A program made the position numbers and the translations under genes. Shown here in pieces: positions 26,091 through 34,219 of a stretch of DNA of 64,000 nt. How positions within the stretch are numbered: position 1 is the stretch's first letter; each line of letters opens with the position of its first letter. This stretch comes from Spirosoma profusum (GTDB lineage Bacteria; Bacteroidota; Bacteroidia; Cytophagales; Spirosomataceae): positions 115,729 through 179,728 of the forward strand of contig NZ_JACWZY010000015.1 in the NCBI RefSeq assembly GCF_014699005.1. The letters run 5' to 3'. The notes beneath the pieces are model-generated. The model ran no database searches. It had not been told where the DNA came from and saw only the letters and a list, made by a program, of their open reading frames with translations.

Positions 26091-26160
26091 TTTCCCTTCG
26101 CAGCATTACCCGCGCAGGTTCAATGGGTATAATCTCAGCCCGTTGTATTAGGGCACCCCT
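26091..26160 (-). ncRNA. TPP riboswitch (THI-box aptamer)
   Basis: Read on the minus strand, the conserved pieces occur in order: GGGGTGCC, GGCTGAGATTATACCC, TTGAACCTG, GGGTAATGC and GCGAAGGGAA. These are the invariant CUGAGA and ACCUG elements and the closing strand of the TPP aptamer. It lies between a TACCTTTG promoter and the TonB-dependent receptor start codon. Confidence 0.95.
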
Positions 26161-26177
26161 AAGAAGATTAGCTGCGG

Positions 26178-26185
26178 CAAAGGTA
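26178..26185 (-). promoter_or_regulatory. Promoter -7 box for the riboswitch-receptor transcript
   Basis: TACCTTTG on the minus strand, with a TTG 17 bases further upstream as a candidate -33 element. Transcription would begin right before the aptamer. Confidence 0.65.
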
Positions 26186-26249
26186 AATCATTTTTAACAA
26201 AACAAGTCCAGACATCGGCCGTTACTTTATTAAACCCATATCACTACGT

Positions 26250-26483
26250 ATGAGCGAATTTGATTTGGTTGTCTTACAGGAAGATATCGCCAACGGTCGA
26301 CTGAAGGTCGGCGATGTAGGCACTATTCTGACCGTCTATAATAATGGTCAGGCATTTGAGGTTGAGTTCGTGACGTTAACCGGCGAAGCTATTGCTATTG
26401 AAACATTACTGGCTGGTCAAATCAGGCCAGTACGTCCGTCGGAAGTGTTGGCAGTACGTGATATGGCGGTATGTACCGATTAA
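26250..26483 (+). CDS. DUF4926-type small protein
   Basis: 77 residues. The core motif LKVGDVGTILTVY-(short loop)-FEVEFVTLTGEAIAI matches the small SH3-like beta barrel of DUF4926, found in many cyanobacteria and Bacteroidota. Members are often encoded beside toxin-like or other small DUFs; here the nearest genes are the divergent riboswitch-controlled receptor and a TPR protein. No molecular function is known. The ATG at 26250 is the only reasonable start. Confidence 0.8.
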   Translation: MSEFDLVVLQEDIANGRLKVGDVGTILTVYNNGQAFEVEFVTLTGEAIAIETLLAGQIRPVRPSEVLAVRDMAVCTD

Positions 26484-26532
26484 TATTCGTAAACTTTTCA
26501 GACTTAGGCTTTTTCACAAGAGTAAATATTCC

Positions 26533-26540
26533 TAATTTTG
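26533..26540 (+). promoter_or_regulatory. Promoter -7 box (TAATTTTG) of the TPR protein gene
   Basis: A perfect TAnnTTTG match 20 bases before the ATG at 26560; an upstream TTTTCAC segment may contribute to a -33 region. Confidence 0.6.
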
Positions 26541-26559
26541 CAGTCCAAATTGCAAAAGC

Positions 26560-27255
26560 ATGAGCAAAAAGAACAGCGGATTGGAGTTTTTGGAAGATCC
26601 GGACGCGTTAGCCGGCCAGTTTGAGCGGGCCGAAGATTTTTTTGACCAGAACCGAAATATCGTTTTAGGCGTATTGGGTGGGATTGTGTTGTTGGTTGCT
26701 GGCTTCTTTGGCTATCGCTACTATGTCAGCACGCAGGACGAAACTGCGCAGACAGAGATGTTCTCAGCGGTTTATCAACTCGAAGCCGATTCGCTCAAAA
26801 AAGCGTTGAATGGTGATGGTAAAACGGCAGGATTGCTTTCGGTAGCCGAAAATTATGGTTCTACCCCCGGCGGTAATCTGGCCGAGTTTTATGCTGGCCT
26901 TGCCTTGCTTAAACAAGGTAAATACGATGAAGCTATTACGCATCTGAATGACTTCAGTTCGTCGGATCTGCTGGTGCAGGCGCGTGCGTATGCCCTCATT
27001 GGCGATGCCAACATGGAGAAGAAGAGCTATGAAGAAGCTGCCAGCTACTATCGCAAAGCGGCTGATTATAAGCCTAATAAATATTTTACGCCCGGCTATC
27101 TGCTGAAGTTGGCTGTTGCGTATGAGCAAGCCAAGCAAAACGATAAAGCTATTGAGGCTTATGACGAAATTATTGAAAAGTACGGCCAGTCGTCCGAAGT
27201 ATCCAATGCCAAGAAGTATAAATCCATGCTCGAAGCAACGGTCGGCGAGTCGTAA
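26560..27255 (+). CDS. Membrane-anchored tetratricopeptide-repeat protein (YfgM-like)
   Basis: 231 residues. A short charged N-terminus is followed by one membrane helix (residues about 33-52, IVLGVLGGIVLLVAGFFGY), then TPR units: GNLAEFYAGLALLKQGKYDEA, LVQARAYALIGDANMEKKSYEEA and YLLKLAVAYEQAKQNDKAIEA (each shown in part). The arrangement resembles YfgM, which binds the Sec translocon and periplasmic chaperones. Single gene between its own promoter and an intrinsic terminator. The role is inferred from architecture only. Confidence 0.85.
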   Translation: MSKKNSGLEFLEDPDALAGQFERAEDFFDQNRNIVLGVLGGIVLLVAGFFGYRYYVSTQDETAQTEMFSAVYQLEADSLKKALNGDGKTAGLLSVAENYGSTPGGNLAEFYAGLALLKQGKYDEAITHLNDFSSSDLLVQARAYALIGDANMEKKSYEEAASYYRKAADYKPNKYFTPGYLLKLAVAYEQAKQNDKAIEAYDEIIEKYGQSSEVSNAKKYKSMLEATVGES

Positions 27256-27280
27256 GCGTACTTGATTTTTCAATACAGCC

Positions 27281-27315
27281 AAAGGACAAAGCCGACCCCG
27301 GTTTTGTCCTTTTTC
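27281..27315 (+). terminator. Intrinsic terminator of the TPR gene
   Basis: AAAGGACAAA (27281-27290) pairs with TTTGTCCTTT (27303-27312), extended by GCC/GGT, and ends in a T run. Confidence 0.85.
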
Positions 27316-27318
27316 ATT

Positions 27319-27429
27319 TCTGAACCGGGATTTAACAGATTTAAGGATTTACACGATTTTGTTTCTACTCTACTTTCTGCAACGTAAGCAATCCTGTAAA
27401 TCCCTAAATCTGTTAAATCCCGGTTCAGA
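27319..27429. repeat. Family B repeat, full palindromic copy before ribH
   Basis: Left arm TCTGAACCGGGATTTAACAG... (27319-27353) and right arm ...CTGTTAAATCCCGGTTCAGA (27395-27429) pair over 35 bases with few mismatches around a 41-base loop. The inner arms contain a GGATTTA-like unit. It ends 18 bases before the ribH ATG, so it would be in the leader or act as an insulating hairpin. Confidence 0.85.
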
Positions 27430-27447
27430 ACCAAAAACACAATTCCA

Positions 27448-27948
27448 ATGGCCTCTGCCCAAAAAAACCTGAGTGTCTTTTCAACGGACGAATTGCCGGA
27501 TATCAGTGAGCGCCGGTTTGCGATACTGGTTTCGGAATGGAATAGTGAAGTTACCGAAGCATTGTTCGACGGAGCGTATCAGACTTTGCTTCAACATGGA
27601 GCCAAACCTGAGAACGTAATACGCGGCAACGTACCGGGCAGTTATGAGTTAAGCCTTGGTTCTCAATGGTTTGCTCAACGCGATGACATTGATGCCGTCA
27701 TTGCCATTGGCTGCGTGATTCAGGGCGAAACTAAGCACAATGATTACATTAATCACGCTGTGGCACAAGGGCTTACCAATGTTGGGATGAAAACAGGTAA
27801 GCCGGTCATTTTCGGCGTTTTAACGCCAAACGACCAGCAGCAGGCTCTTGACCGGGCGGGTGGTATACATGGTAACAAAGGCGATGAAGCAGCTATCACG
27901 GCCATCAAAATGATTGGATTACAACAACAGGTTTATAGTAAGTTTTAA
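27448..27948 (+). CDS. ribH: 6,7-dimethyl-8-ribityllumazine synthase
   Basis: 166 residues, standard length. RRFAILVSEWNSEVTEALFDGA at the N-terminus (in two parts) carries the Trp/Asn substrate contacts; NVPGSYELSLGSQWFA is the pyrimidine/ribityl site; CVIQGETKHNDYI contains the catalytic His; and GVLTPNDQQQALDRAGG completes the interface. It condenses 5-amino-6-ribitylaminouracil with dihydroxybutanone phosphate in riboflavin synthesis, usually as a 60-mer or pentamer. No other rib genes adjoin and no FMN riboswitch was seen upstream; a family B repeat occupies the leader region. Confidence 0.97.
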   Translation: MASAQKNLSVFSTDELPDISERRFAILVSEWNSEVTEALFDGAYQTLLQHGAKPENVIRGNVPGSYELSLGSQWFAQRDDIDAVIAIGCVIQGETKHNDYINHAVAQGLTNVGMKTGKPVIFGVLTPNDQQQALDRAGGIHGNKGDEAAITAIKMIGLQQQVYSKF

Positions 27949-28030
27949 AGAGTGAATTAGCGGATGAGTGAACGTGTGAATACAACAACGCTCGCTTATT
28001 CGCTCTTTCACTCATTCACTCTTTCACTTT
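27949..28030. repeat. Low-complexity inverted repeat (GAGTGAA units)
   Basis: The left part contains AGAGTGAATT...GATGAGTGAA; the right part contains TTCACTCATTCACTCTTTCACT. The halves can pair imperfectly in several registers. It fills the ribH-aspartokinase spacer. Confidence 0.5.
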
Positions 28031-28036
28031 TTAAAA

Positions 28037-29377
28037 ATGCAAGTCTGGAAATTTGGTGGTACGTCGGTCGGAAAACCCGAACGTATGCAGTCGATACGTA
28101 AATTGATTACAGAAGACAGCACACCTAAGATTGTCGTTTTGTCGGCACTGTCAGGTTCAACGAATGCGTTGCTAGCCATTGGCGAATCGTTGAAAGCGAA
28201 CAATGATGCCGACGCTCTGGCTAAAATCGATACGTTGAAAGCCCACTACGATAGCTTTGTCGGTGAGTTATATAAGACTGAAGTCGGTAAGACTTCCGGG
28301 CAGAAAATTATTGAGAATGAATTTTCCTTCATTCGCTCGCTGGCAACGATCAAACCATTTGCGCTGAAGCAGGAGAAAGAACTTGTGGCCGAAGGTGAAC
28401 TGCTGAGTACGCAGATTTTCCAGGCGTATCTAGTCGAAGAAGGGGTTTCGTCGGCGCTACTGCCCGCTTTGGAATTCATACGTATCGACGCTGATAATGA
28501 ACCAGAAATTCAGTATACGAAGAACAAACTGACTGAATTGTTACCGCAGCATGCTGATAAACAAATTATTGTTACGCAGGGCTTCATTTGCCGGAATCCG
28601 CGTGGCGAAGTTGATAACTTGAAACGAGGTGGTTCAGACTATACGGCTTCGCTGATTGGGGGTGCCATCAAAGCCGAAGAAATCCAGATTTGGACCGACA
28701 TCGACGGCATGCACAACAACGACCCACGTATCGTAAAAAACACGTTCCCGGTTCGTGAGTTGACCTTCGATGAAGCGGCTGAATTGGCTTACTTCGGCGC
28801 AAAAATTCTGCATCCGTCTACGATTACGCCCGCGCGGATGTTCGGCGTACCGGTACGTCTAAAAAATACGATGCAACCAAGTGCATACGGTACGTTGATT
28901 GCTGACCGCCCCGAAGCGTCGGCCACATCAAGCGCAGTATTTAAAGCAATTGCCGCCAAAGATGGCATCACGGCTCTGTACATTCACTCGACTCGTATGC
29001 TGAATGCGTATGGTTTTCTACGTCGGATTTTCGAGATTTTCGAGAAGTATAAAACGCCCGTCGATATGATCACTACGTCGGAAGTGTCGGTATCGGTAAC
29101 GATTGACAACACCGAACGGATCCAGGAGATAACGAATGAACTCAAGAAATTCTGTACACTCGAAGAGCCCGATTTCGACCAGACAATTATCTGCATTGTT
29201 GGCAATTTTAGCGCTGATAATAAAGGTGTTGCCGTGCGAGTTTTTAACGCGATGGAAAATATTCCGATCCGGATGATTTCCTATGGCGGCACTGAAAGCA
29301 ATCTGTCGTTACTGATACACGGTACATACAAAGCCGATGCACTGAATGCTTTGAATAAAGGGCTGTTTTCGGTGTAA
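28037..29377 (+). CDS. Aspartate kinase (monofunctional)
   Basis: 446 residues. The N-terminal kinase domain opens with VWKFGGTSVGKPERM, and the aspartate/ATP region shows GFICRNPRGEVDNLKRGGSDYTASLIG (split here) and IWTDIDGMHNNDP. Two ACT-type regulatory segments follow (about residues 300-446: TALYIHSTRMLNAYGFLRRIF and ICIVGNFSADNKGVAVRVF in part), indicating feedback control by lysine or threonine. There is no fused homoserine dehydrogenase. It phosphorylates aspartate, the entry step to lysine, threonine, methionine and diaminopimelate. The gene symbol is withheld because lysC and thrA-type enzymes are not separable by eye. Confidence 0.95.
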   Translation: MQVWKFGGTSVGKPERMQSIRKLITEDSTPKIVVLSALSGSTNALLAIGESLKANNDADALAKIDTLKAHYDSFVGELYKTEVGKTSGQKIIENEFSFIRSLATIKPFALKQEKELVAEGELLSTQIFQAYLVEEGVSSALLPALEFIRIDADNEPEIQYTKNKLTELLPQHADKQIIVTQGFICRNPRGEVDNLKRGGSDYTASLIGGAIKAEEIQIWTDIDGMHNNDPRIVKNTFPVRELTFDEAAELAYFGAKILHPSTITPARMFGVPVRLKNTMQPSAYGTLIADRPEASATSSAVFKAIAAKDGITALYIHSTRMLNAYGFLRRIFEIFEKYKTPVDMITTSEVSVSVTIDNTERIQEITNELKKFCTLEEPDFDQTIICIVGNFSADNKGVAVRVFNAMENIPIRMISYGGTESNLSLLIHGTYKADALNALNKGLFSV

Positions 29378-29443
29378 TACGTAAGTATAAGCCCTCAGAA
29401 CGTACCAAAACATAGAAGTAAAACGCCTTATCATTACAACCTG

Positions 29444-30745
29444 ATGCTTCAACTTGCTTTCATTCGCGAGAATAAAGAAACCGTACTGGCCGGCCTCCAG
29501 AAACGAAACTTTGCCAATGCGCCCGATGTCGTTGAGCAGCTACTAACGCTCGACCAGCAACGACGCGATACTCAACGTGAACTTGACGACGTATTATCTC
29601 AGTCGAACGCGAAAGCGAGCCAGATTGGGGCGTTGATGAAAAGTGGCGATAAGACGGCTGCCGAAGCCGCAAAAGCCGAAACAGCGGAATTGAAAGTACG
29701 TTCGAAAGATCTGGCTGAATCACTACGTCAGATAGAAGTTGAGCTACAGAACGTATTAGTTACGGTTCCGAATATTCCGCACAGTAGCGTACCACCGGGA
29801 CGTAGCGCTGATGACAACGAGGTTGTGCTTGAAAACGGTGCGAAACCGACGTTATATGATGGCGCTCAACCCCACTGGGAACTCATCAAAAAATATGGTC
29901 CCGATGGTGGACCGCTGATTGATTTTGAACTAGGTGTCAAAATTTCGGGAGCGGGTTTTCCGGTATATCGGGGGAAAGGGGCGCGTTTGCAGCGAGCCAT
30001 GATTAACTTTTTTCTGGACGAAGCGTTGAAAGCTGGTTACGCCGAAGTTCAGCCGCCTATTGTTGTCAACGAAGATTCTGGTTTTGGTACGGGACAATTA
30101 CCAGACAAGGAAGGGCAGATGTACTACGTTACTGAAGACAAATTGTATATGATTCCCACGGCTGAGGTTCCGATTACCAATCTGTATCGTGACGTCATTT
30201 TACCAGAAGGGCAGTTGCCGGTCAAAAACGTGGGTTATACGCCTTGTTTCCGGCGCGAAGCGGGTTCGTGGGGTGCGCACGTACGTGGACTGAACCGGCT
30301 GCATCAGTTCGATAAAGTGGAAATTGTCCGGATCGAGAAGCCTGAAAACTCGTATGCTGCGCTGGAAGAAATGAGTCAATACGTTCAGGGACTGCTCCAA
30401 AAACTGGAATTGCCCTATCGCGTACTACGTCTCTGCGGGGGCGACATGGGCTTTACGTCGGCGCTAACGTATGATATGGAAGTTTGGTCGGCCGCGCAGC
30501 AACGGTGGCTGGAAGTAAGCTCTGTCTCTAACTTTGAAACGTATCAGGCTAACCGGCTCAAACTACGTTCCAAAATAGACCGTGGCGACGGACCGGGGAA
30601 AATGCAGCTTCTGCACACGCTGAATGGATCAGCACTGGCCCTGCCACGGATTCTGGCGTCGATTCTGGAAAACAATCAAACGCCAGACGGCATTCGTATT
30701 CCGAAGGTGCTGGTGCCTTATTGCGGATTCGACGTTATCAACTAA
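29444..30745 (+). CDS. serS: Seryl-tRNA synthetase
   Basis: 433 residues. The N-terminal coiled-coil arm (residues about 30-105, rich in Lys/Glu/Ala) grips the tRNA-Ser variable arm. Class II motifs: motif 2 FRREAGSWGAHVRGLNRLHQ (Arg and Glu for ATP) and motif 3 LLHTLNGSALALPRILASIL. IPTAEVPITNLY is the serine-binding region. The product ends VPYCGFDVIN. The stop overlaps the convergent small gene by four bases. Essential cytoplasmic enzyme. Confidence 0.98.
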   Translation: MLQLAFIRENKETVLAGLQKRNFANAPDVVEQLLTLDQQRRDTQRELDDVLSQSNAKASQIGALMKSGDKTAAEAAKAETAELKVRSKDLAESLRQIEVELQNVLVTVPNIPHSSVPPGRSADDNEVVLENGAKPTLYDGAQPHWELIKKYGPDGGPLIDFELGVKISGAGFPVYRGKGARLQRAMINFFLDEALKAGYAEVQPPIVVNEDSGFGTGQLPDKEGQMYYVTEDKLYMIPTAEVPITNLYRDVILPEGQLPVKNVGYTPCFRREAGSWGAHVRGLNRLHQFDKVEIVRIEKPENSYAALEEMSQYVQGLLQKLELPYRVLRLCGGDMGFTSALTYDMEVWSAAQQRWLEVSSVSNFETYQANRLKLRSKIDRGDGPGKMQLLHTLNGSALALPRILASILENNQTPDGIRIPKVLVPYCGFDVIN

Positions 30746-31017
30746 CAATCGCAGGAGTAGCTTTCGTAGCCTGGGTAGCGGGGCGATAATTTACCCGACA
30801 CATAAACTACCCGGTCGAGTGGAATGGTTTCACCCGTTGCCAGTTCGAGCCATTCAGCACCGTCGGCCCAAGTAAGTTGTTTGATCAGTACGTCAGTTTT
30901 AATGTACTCGTTTAAGTCGGTCAGGTATTCGAGTCGAACAAATTTACCGGGAATAATGGCCGACCGAAAGTCGGCGTCTGAGGGCAACGTAGCGGTGATA
31001 TTCAGGTTAGTTTCCAT
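30742..31017 (-). CDS. Small protein, possibly Rof-like (Rho-binding antiterminator fold)
   Basis: 91 residues. The middle (GKFVRLEYLTD, then IKQLTWADGAEWLELATGE) and the strand IPLDRVVYVSG are arranged like the Sm-like barrel of Rof/YaeO proteins, where a final 'LDRI' strand is conserved. The tail ends in SYSCDC. The resemblance is weak, so the name is only a suggestion. It converges with serS (four-base overlap) and is separated from the DUF349 gene upstream by a perfect 44-base palindrome. Confidence 0.55.
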   Translation of the reverse strand: METNLNITATLPSDADFRSAIIPGKFVRLEYLTDLNEYIKTDVLIKQLTWADGAEWLELATGETIPLDRVVYVSGKLSPRYPGYESYSCDC

Positions 31018-31036
31018 ACCCCAATAACAAGTTCAT

Positions 31037-31080
31037 AAAACGAAACGTGCCACGTAGTACTACGTGGCACGTTTCGTTTT
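31037..31080 (-). terminator. Perfect 44-base palindrome, terminator of the DUF349 gene
   Basis: AAAACGAAACGTGCCACG... (31037-31058) is the exact reverse complement of 31059-31080 with no loop. On the minus strand it is followed by TTTTAT, consistent with termination 16 bases after the DUF349 stop. Each arm contains an ACGTA/TACGT site. Confidence 0.8.
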
Positions 31081-31095
31081 TATTGGTACGTTATC

Positions 31096-32373
31096 CTAAT
31101 AACCAGCCGAATCCAGCTGTTTCTGTAATTCGCGAAGAATGGTTTCTTTCATCGCGATTTTACGTTTCTGCGTGTTGATCTTGTTTAATACCTGCTTGTC
31201 AGCGTCGTTGTTCGGATCAAGTCCATCGGCATCCTGAAGGGCAAACTGCAAATCGCTTTTCTCCCGTCTGACGAGGTATTCCATCTCGCGAATTTTGGTG
31301 CGAATCTGCTCGCTCTGGCTTTTCAGTTCAAAAGCCGGGTATTTCCGGGTGATAACCCGTCCCAGATAACTAAGCTCAAAAATCTTATCGCAGGCCGCCC
31401 TGAATCGCTCGTTTATTACTTTATCCTGCATTTTGAAGGGCACCCGAATCTCTTTCCAGCTATTGAGCAGCACTTTGGCCCGTTCGGCAGCCGCAAAAAT
31501 ATCGGACTGTTTCGATAGCTTTTCAGCTTCGTCGGCCATTTTCATCTGGGCTTCAATACGTGGATCGACCTTTTTCTCGATAACAATGCCCTTCGCGTCG
31601 TTGTACTTGGCGTAGAACATCGTCGTGGCTTTCTTGAACTGCTTATACAGCTTGCCACTTTTCTTGATCGGTACTTCGCCCACCGCTTTCCACGCGTTGT
31701 TCAACCGGCGCACTTCCTGAAAAGCAGCATCCAGATCGCCCAGGCGATTCGCCCGAAACGCCAGCCGAATCAGTTCATCATACTTATCCAGTCTTTCCTG
31801 AATAATTTTGTTCTGCTCGTTGAAAAACTCACGCCGACGCTGGAAAAAGCTATCCAGCAGTTGCTGAAAACGCCCTTCGATTTCGGCATCCGACGCTTTT
31901 TCAACGGGGCCCGTCTTGATCCATTTCGTCTTGATTTCCTGCAGGGCATCGGCCGTGGGGCGCCAGTCATTACTATCGACAATGGCTTCAGCTTCGGCAA
32001 TCAGCGCCTGCTTAATCTCAAGATTCTTGCGTTGATTAACTGTTATTAAATCAGCTAACAACTTCTCTTGCTCATCTAATCGATCGAGCAAGGGCAAAAA
32101 GTCACCGAGTGCATCGAAGCCAATGAGTTTCTTGCGGAGTTGAACCAGTTTTGTCAGGTAAGAGCCTTTGTTCTGGGCTTCTTCGATGTCTTTTTCGAGC
32201 TGACCAACTTTGTTCTCGGCAATAATGAAGCGATTCTTAAAATAGTCGAGCGCTTCCTGCTCCGTGCGTTTTACTTCGCCAATCTGGCGGTCTTCATATT
32301 CCAGGTAGCCTTTTAAAAATACCTTTCCGTCTTTGACGTAACCGTATTCATCTACCAGTGAAGCGTTTTCCAT
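31096..32373 (-). CDS. DUF349-domain coiled-coil protein
   Basis: 425 residues, almost wholly helical and charged. Repeated segments of about 70 residues match the DUF349 pattern (e.g. WRPTADALQEIKTKWIKTGPV, RLNNAWKAVGEVPIKKSGKL in part, LLNSWKEIRVP), each with a conserved 'W-K-x-G/P' turn. Bacteroidota members are common and cytoplasmic; their molecular function is unknown. There is no signal peptide. It is divergent from ettA, with an intergenic space of only 74 bases, so both promoters must overlap. Confidence 0.88.
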   Translation of the reverse strand: MENASLVDEYGYVKDGKVFLKGYLEYEDRQIGEVKRTEQEALDYFKNRFIIAENKVGQLEKDIEEAQNKGSYLTKLVQLRKKLIGFDALGDFLPLLDRLDEQEKLLADLITVNQRKNLEIKQALIAEAEAIVDSNDWRPTADALQEIKTKWIKTGPVEKASDAEIEGRFQQLLDSFFQRRREFFNEQNKIIQERLDKYDELIRLAFRANRLGDLDAAFQEVRRLNNAWKAVGEVPIKKSGKLYKQFKKATTMFYAKYNDAKGIVIEKKVDPRIEAQMKMADEAEKLSKQSDIFAAAERAKVLLNSWKEIRVPFKMQDKVINERFRAACDKIFELSYLGRVITRKYPAFELKSQSEQIRTKIREMEYLVRREKSDLQFALQDADGLDPNNDADKQVLNKINTQKRKIAMKETILRELQKQLDSAGY

Positions 32374-32447
32374 TAATGTACTTGGTTAAGGCTGCGCTGT
32401 CGGTTAATTTTGAGGATTGTTACCAACCACAAATCTATTAGAAATTA

Positions 32448-34115
32448 ATGAGTCAGGAAACCATAATTTTCTCGATGGCAGGCGTGAGTAAAAATATTCC
32501 GCCAAACCGACAAATCCTAAAGAATATATACCTTTCCTTTTTTTATGGTGCCAAAATCGGCGTATTAGGATTAAATGGCTCGGGAAAATCAACATTGCTC
32601 CGCATCATTGCAGGTATAGACAAAAATTATACCGGAGAAGTTGTTTTCTCTCCAGGATATTCTGTTGGTATGCTTGAACAGGAGCCAAAATTTGAATTAG
32701 GTAAGACAGTTCGGGAGGTTGTTGAGGAGGGTGTTCAGGAAGTTGTTAACTTGCTGAAAGAGTTCGACGAGATTAACGAAGCCTTCGGCGATCCCGATGC
32801 TGACTTTGACAAATTGATTGAGCGTCAGGGTGAAGTACAGGAAAAACTCGATCACTACAACGCCTGGGAACTCGACCAGAAACTCGAACGGGCGATGGAC
32901 GCGCTACGTTGCCCACCTCAGGAAGCTATTATCGACAACCTATCCGGAGGAGAAAAACGGCGAGTGGCTCTTTGCCGATTATTACTTCAACAACCCGACG
33001 TACTACTACTCGATGAGCCGACCAACCACCTCGATGCTGAATCAGTACTCTGGCTGGAAGAACATTTGCGGCAATATCCCGGCACGGTTATCGCTGTTAC
33101 GCACGACCGGTATTTTCTGGATAACGTAGCAGGCTGGATTCTCGAACTCGACCGGGGAGAAGGTATTCCCTGGAAAGGAAATTACTCATCGTGGCTCGAC
33201 CAAAAACAGCAACGATTAGCCAAAGAAGAAAAGAGCGAATCGAAGCGTCAAAAAACGTTACAGCGCGAACTAGAGTGGGTACGTATGGCTCCTAAAGCGC
33301 GTCAGGCGAAGTCGAAAGCCCGTTTGGGTGCCTACGAACGACTGCTCGACGAAGACAATCGCCAGAAAGATGAACGGCTGGAAATTTTTATTCCGTCAGG
33401 TCCACGGCTGGGCGCGAAGGTGATAGAAGCTGAGGACGTATCAAAAGCATTCGGAGACCGACTATTATTTGAGCATCTGGGTTTCCGGTTACCACAGGGT
33501 GGTATTGTTGGCATTATTGGCCCCAACGGAGCCGGTAAAACGACGCTTTTCAAATTGATCACGGGTCGTGACAAACCAAATACTGGTACGTTCGATGTGG
33601 GCGAAACTGTGAAAGTGGCCTACGTAGATCAGGAACACGACGGACTAGATGCCAACAAGACCGTTTTCGAGACAATTTCGGGCGGCAACGAATGGATTAT
33701 GCTGGGTGGAAAACAATCGAATGCGCGTGCATACGTGAGCCGATTCAACTTTGCCGGCGCCGACCAGGAAAAGAAAATCGGTACGTTATCGGGTGGAGAA
33801 CGTAACAGGGTTCACCTGGCCATGATACTCAAGGAAGGTGCCAATCTGCTTTTACTCGATGAGCCTACCAATGACCTTGACGTCAATACGTTACGTGCCT
33901 TGGAAGAAGGTTTGGAAAACTTTGCCGGATGCGCCGTTGTCATCAGCCACGATCGATGGTTCCTCGACCGGATTGCGACCCATATTTTAGCCTTTGAGGG
34001 CGATTCGCAAGTGTACTGGTTCGAAGGCAATTTCTCAGAATACGAAGAAAATCGACGCAAACGCCTGGGCACCGACGCGACGCCAACGCGGATTAAGTAT
34101 AAGAAGCTTGTCTGA
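32448..34115 (+). CDS. ettA: ABC-F translation factor EttA
   Basis: 555 residues, the EttA length. Two ATPase domains in tandem: Walker A GLNGSGKST and GPNGAGKTT, signatures LSGGEKRRVALCRLLL and LSGGERNRVHLAMIL, and Walker B LLLDEPTNHLDAESV and LLLDEPTNDLDVNTL. The interdomain linker (WVRMAPKARQAKSKARL) and arm fit EttA, which binds the ribosomal E site and gates the first peptide bond in response to ATP/ADP. The final four codons end at a TGA that lies within the start of a family B repeat. Confidence 0.96.
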   Translation: MSQETIIFSMAGVSKNIPPNRQILKNIYLSFFYGAKIGVLGLNGSGKSTLLRIIAGIDKNYTGEVVFSPGYSVGMLEQEPKFELGKTVREVVEEGVQEVVNLLKEFDEINEAFGDPDADFDKLIERQGEVQEKLDHYNAWELDQKLERAMDALRCPPQEAIIDNLSGGEKRRVALCRLLLQQPDVLLLDEPTNHLDAESVLWLEEHLRQYPGTVIAVTHDRYFLDNVAGWILELDRGEGIPWKGNYSSWLDQKQQRLAKEEKSESKRQKTLQRELEWVRMAPKARQAKSKARLGAYERLLDEDNRQKDERLEIFIPSGPRLGAKVIEAEDVSKAFGDRLLFEHLGFRLPQGGIVGIIGPNGAGKTTLFKLITGRDKPNTGTFDVGETVKVAYVDQEHDGLDANKTVFETISGGNEWIMLGGKQSNARAYVSRFNFAGADQEKKIGTLSGGERNRVHLAMILKEGANLLLLDEPTNDLDVNTLRALEEGLENFAGCAVVISHDRWFLDRIATHILAFEGDSQVYWFEGNFSEYEENRRKRLGTDATPTRIKYKKLV

Positions 34116-34160
34116 ACCGGGATTTTTAGGATTAAAAGGATTTACTGGATTTTGTTTCGA
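34111..34160. repeat. Family B repeat, single arm, overlapping the ettA stop codon
   Basis: TCTGAACCGGGATTTTTAGG (34111 onward) continues with AGGATTxxAAGGATTT units; no matching right arm follows. The TGA of ettA (34113-34115) is inside it. Confidence 0.75.
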
Positions 34161-34191
34161 TGGGTTCGGGTGTTCATAACTAACTTCATCG

Positions 34192-34219
34192 AAAGGCCGA
34201 ACACTGAGTTCGGCCTTTT
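34192..34219. terminator. Bidirectional intrinsic terminator
   Basis: AAAGGCCGAAC (34192-34202) pairs with GTTCGGCCTTT (34208-34218) and is bordered by A and T runs. It serves the convergent ettA and EF-Tu-domain-like genes. Confidence 0.85.
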
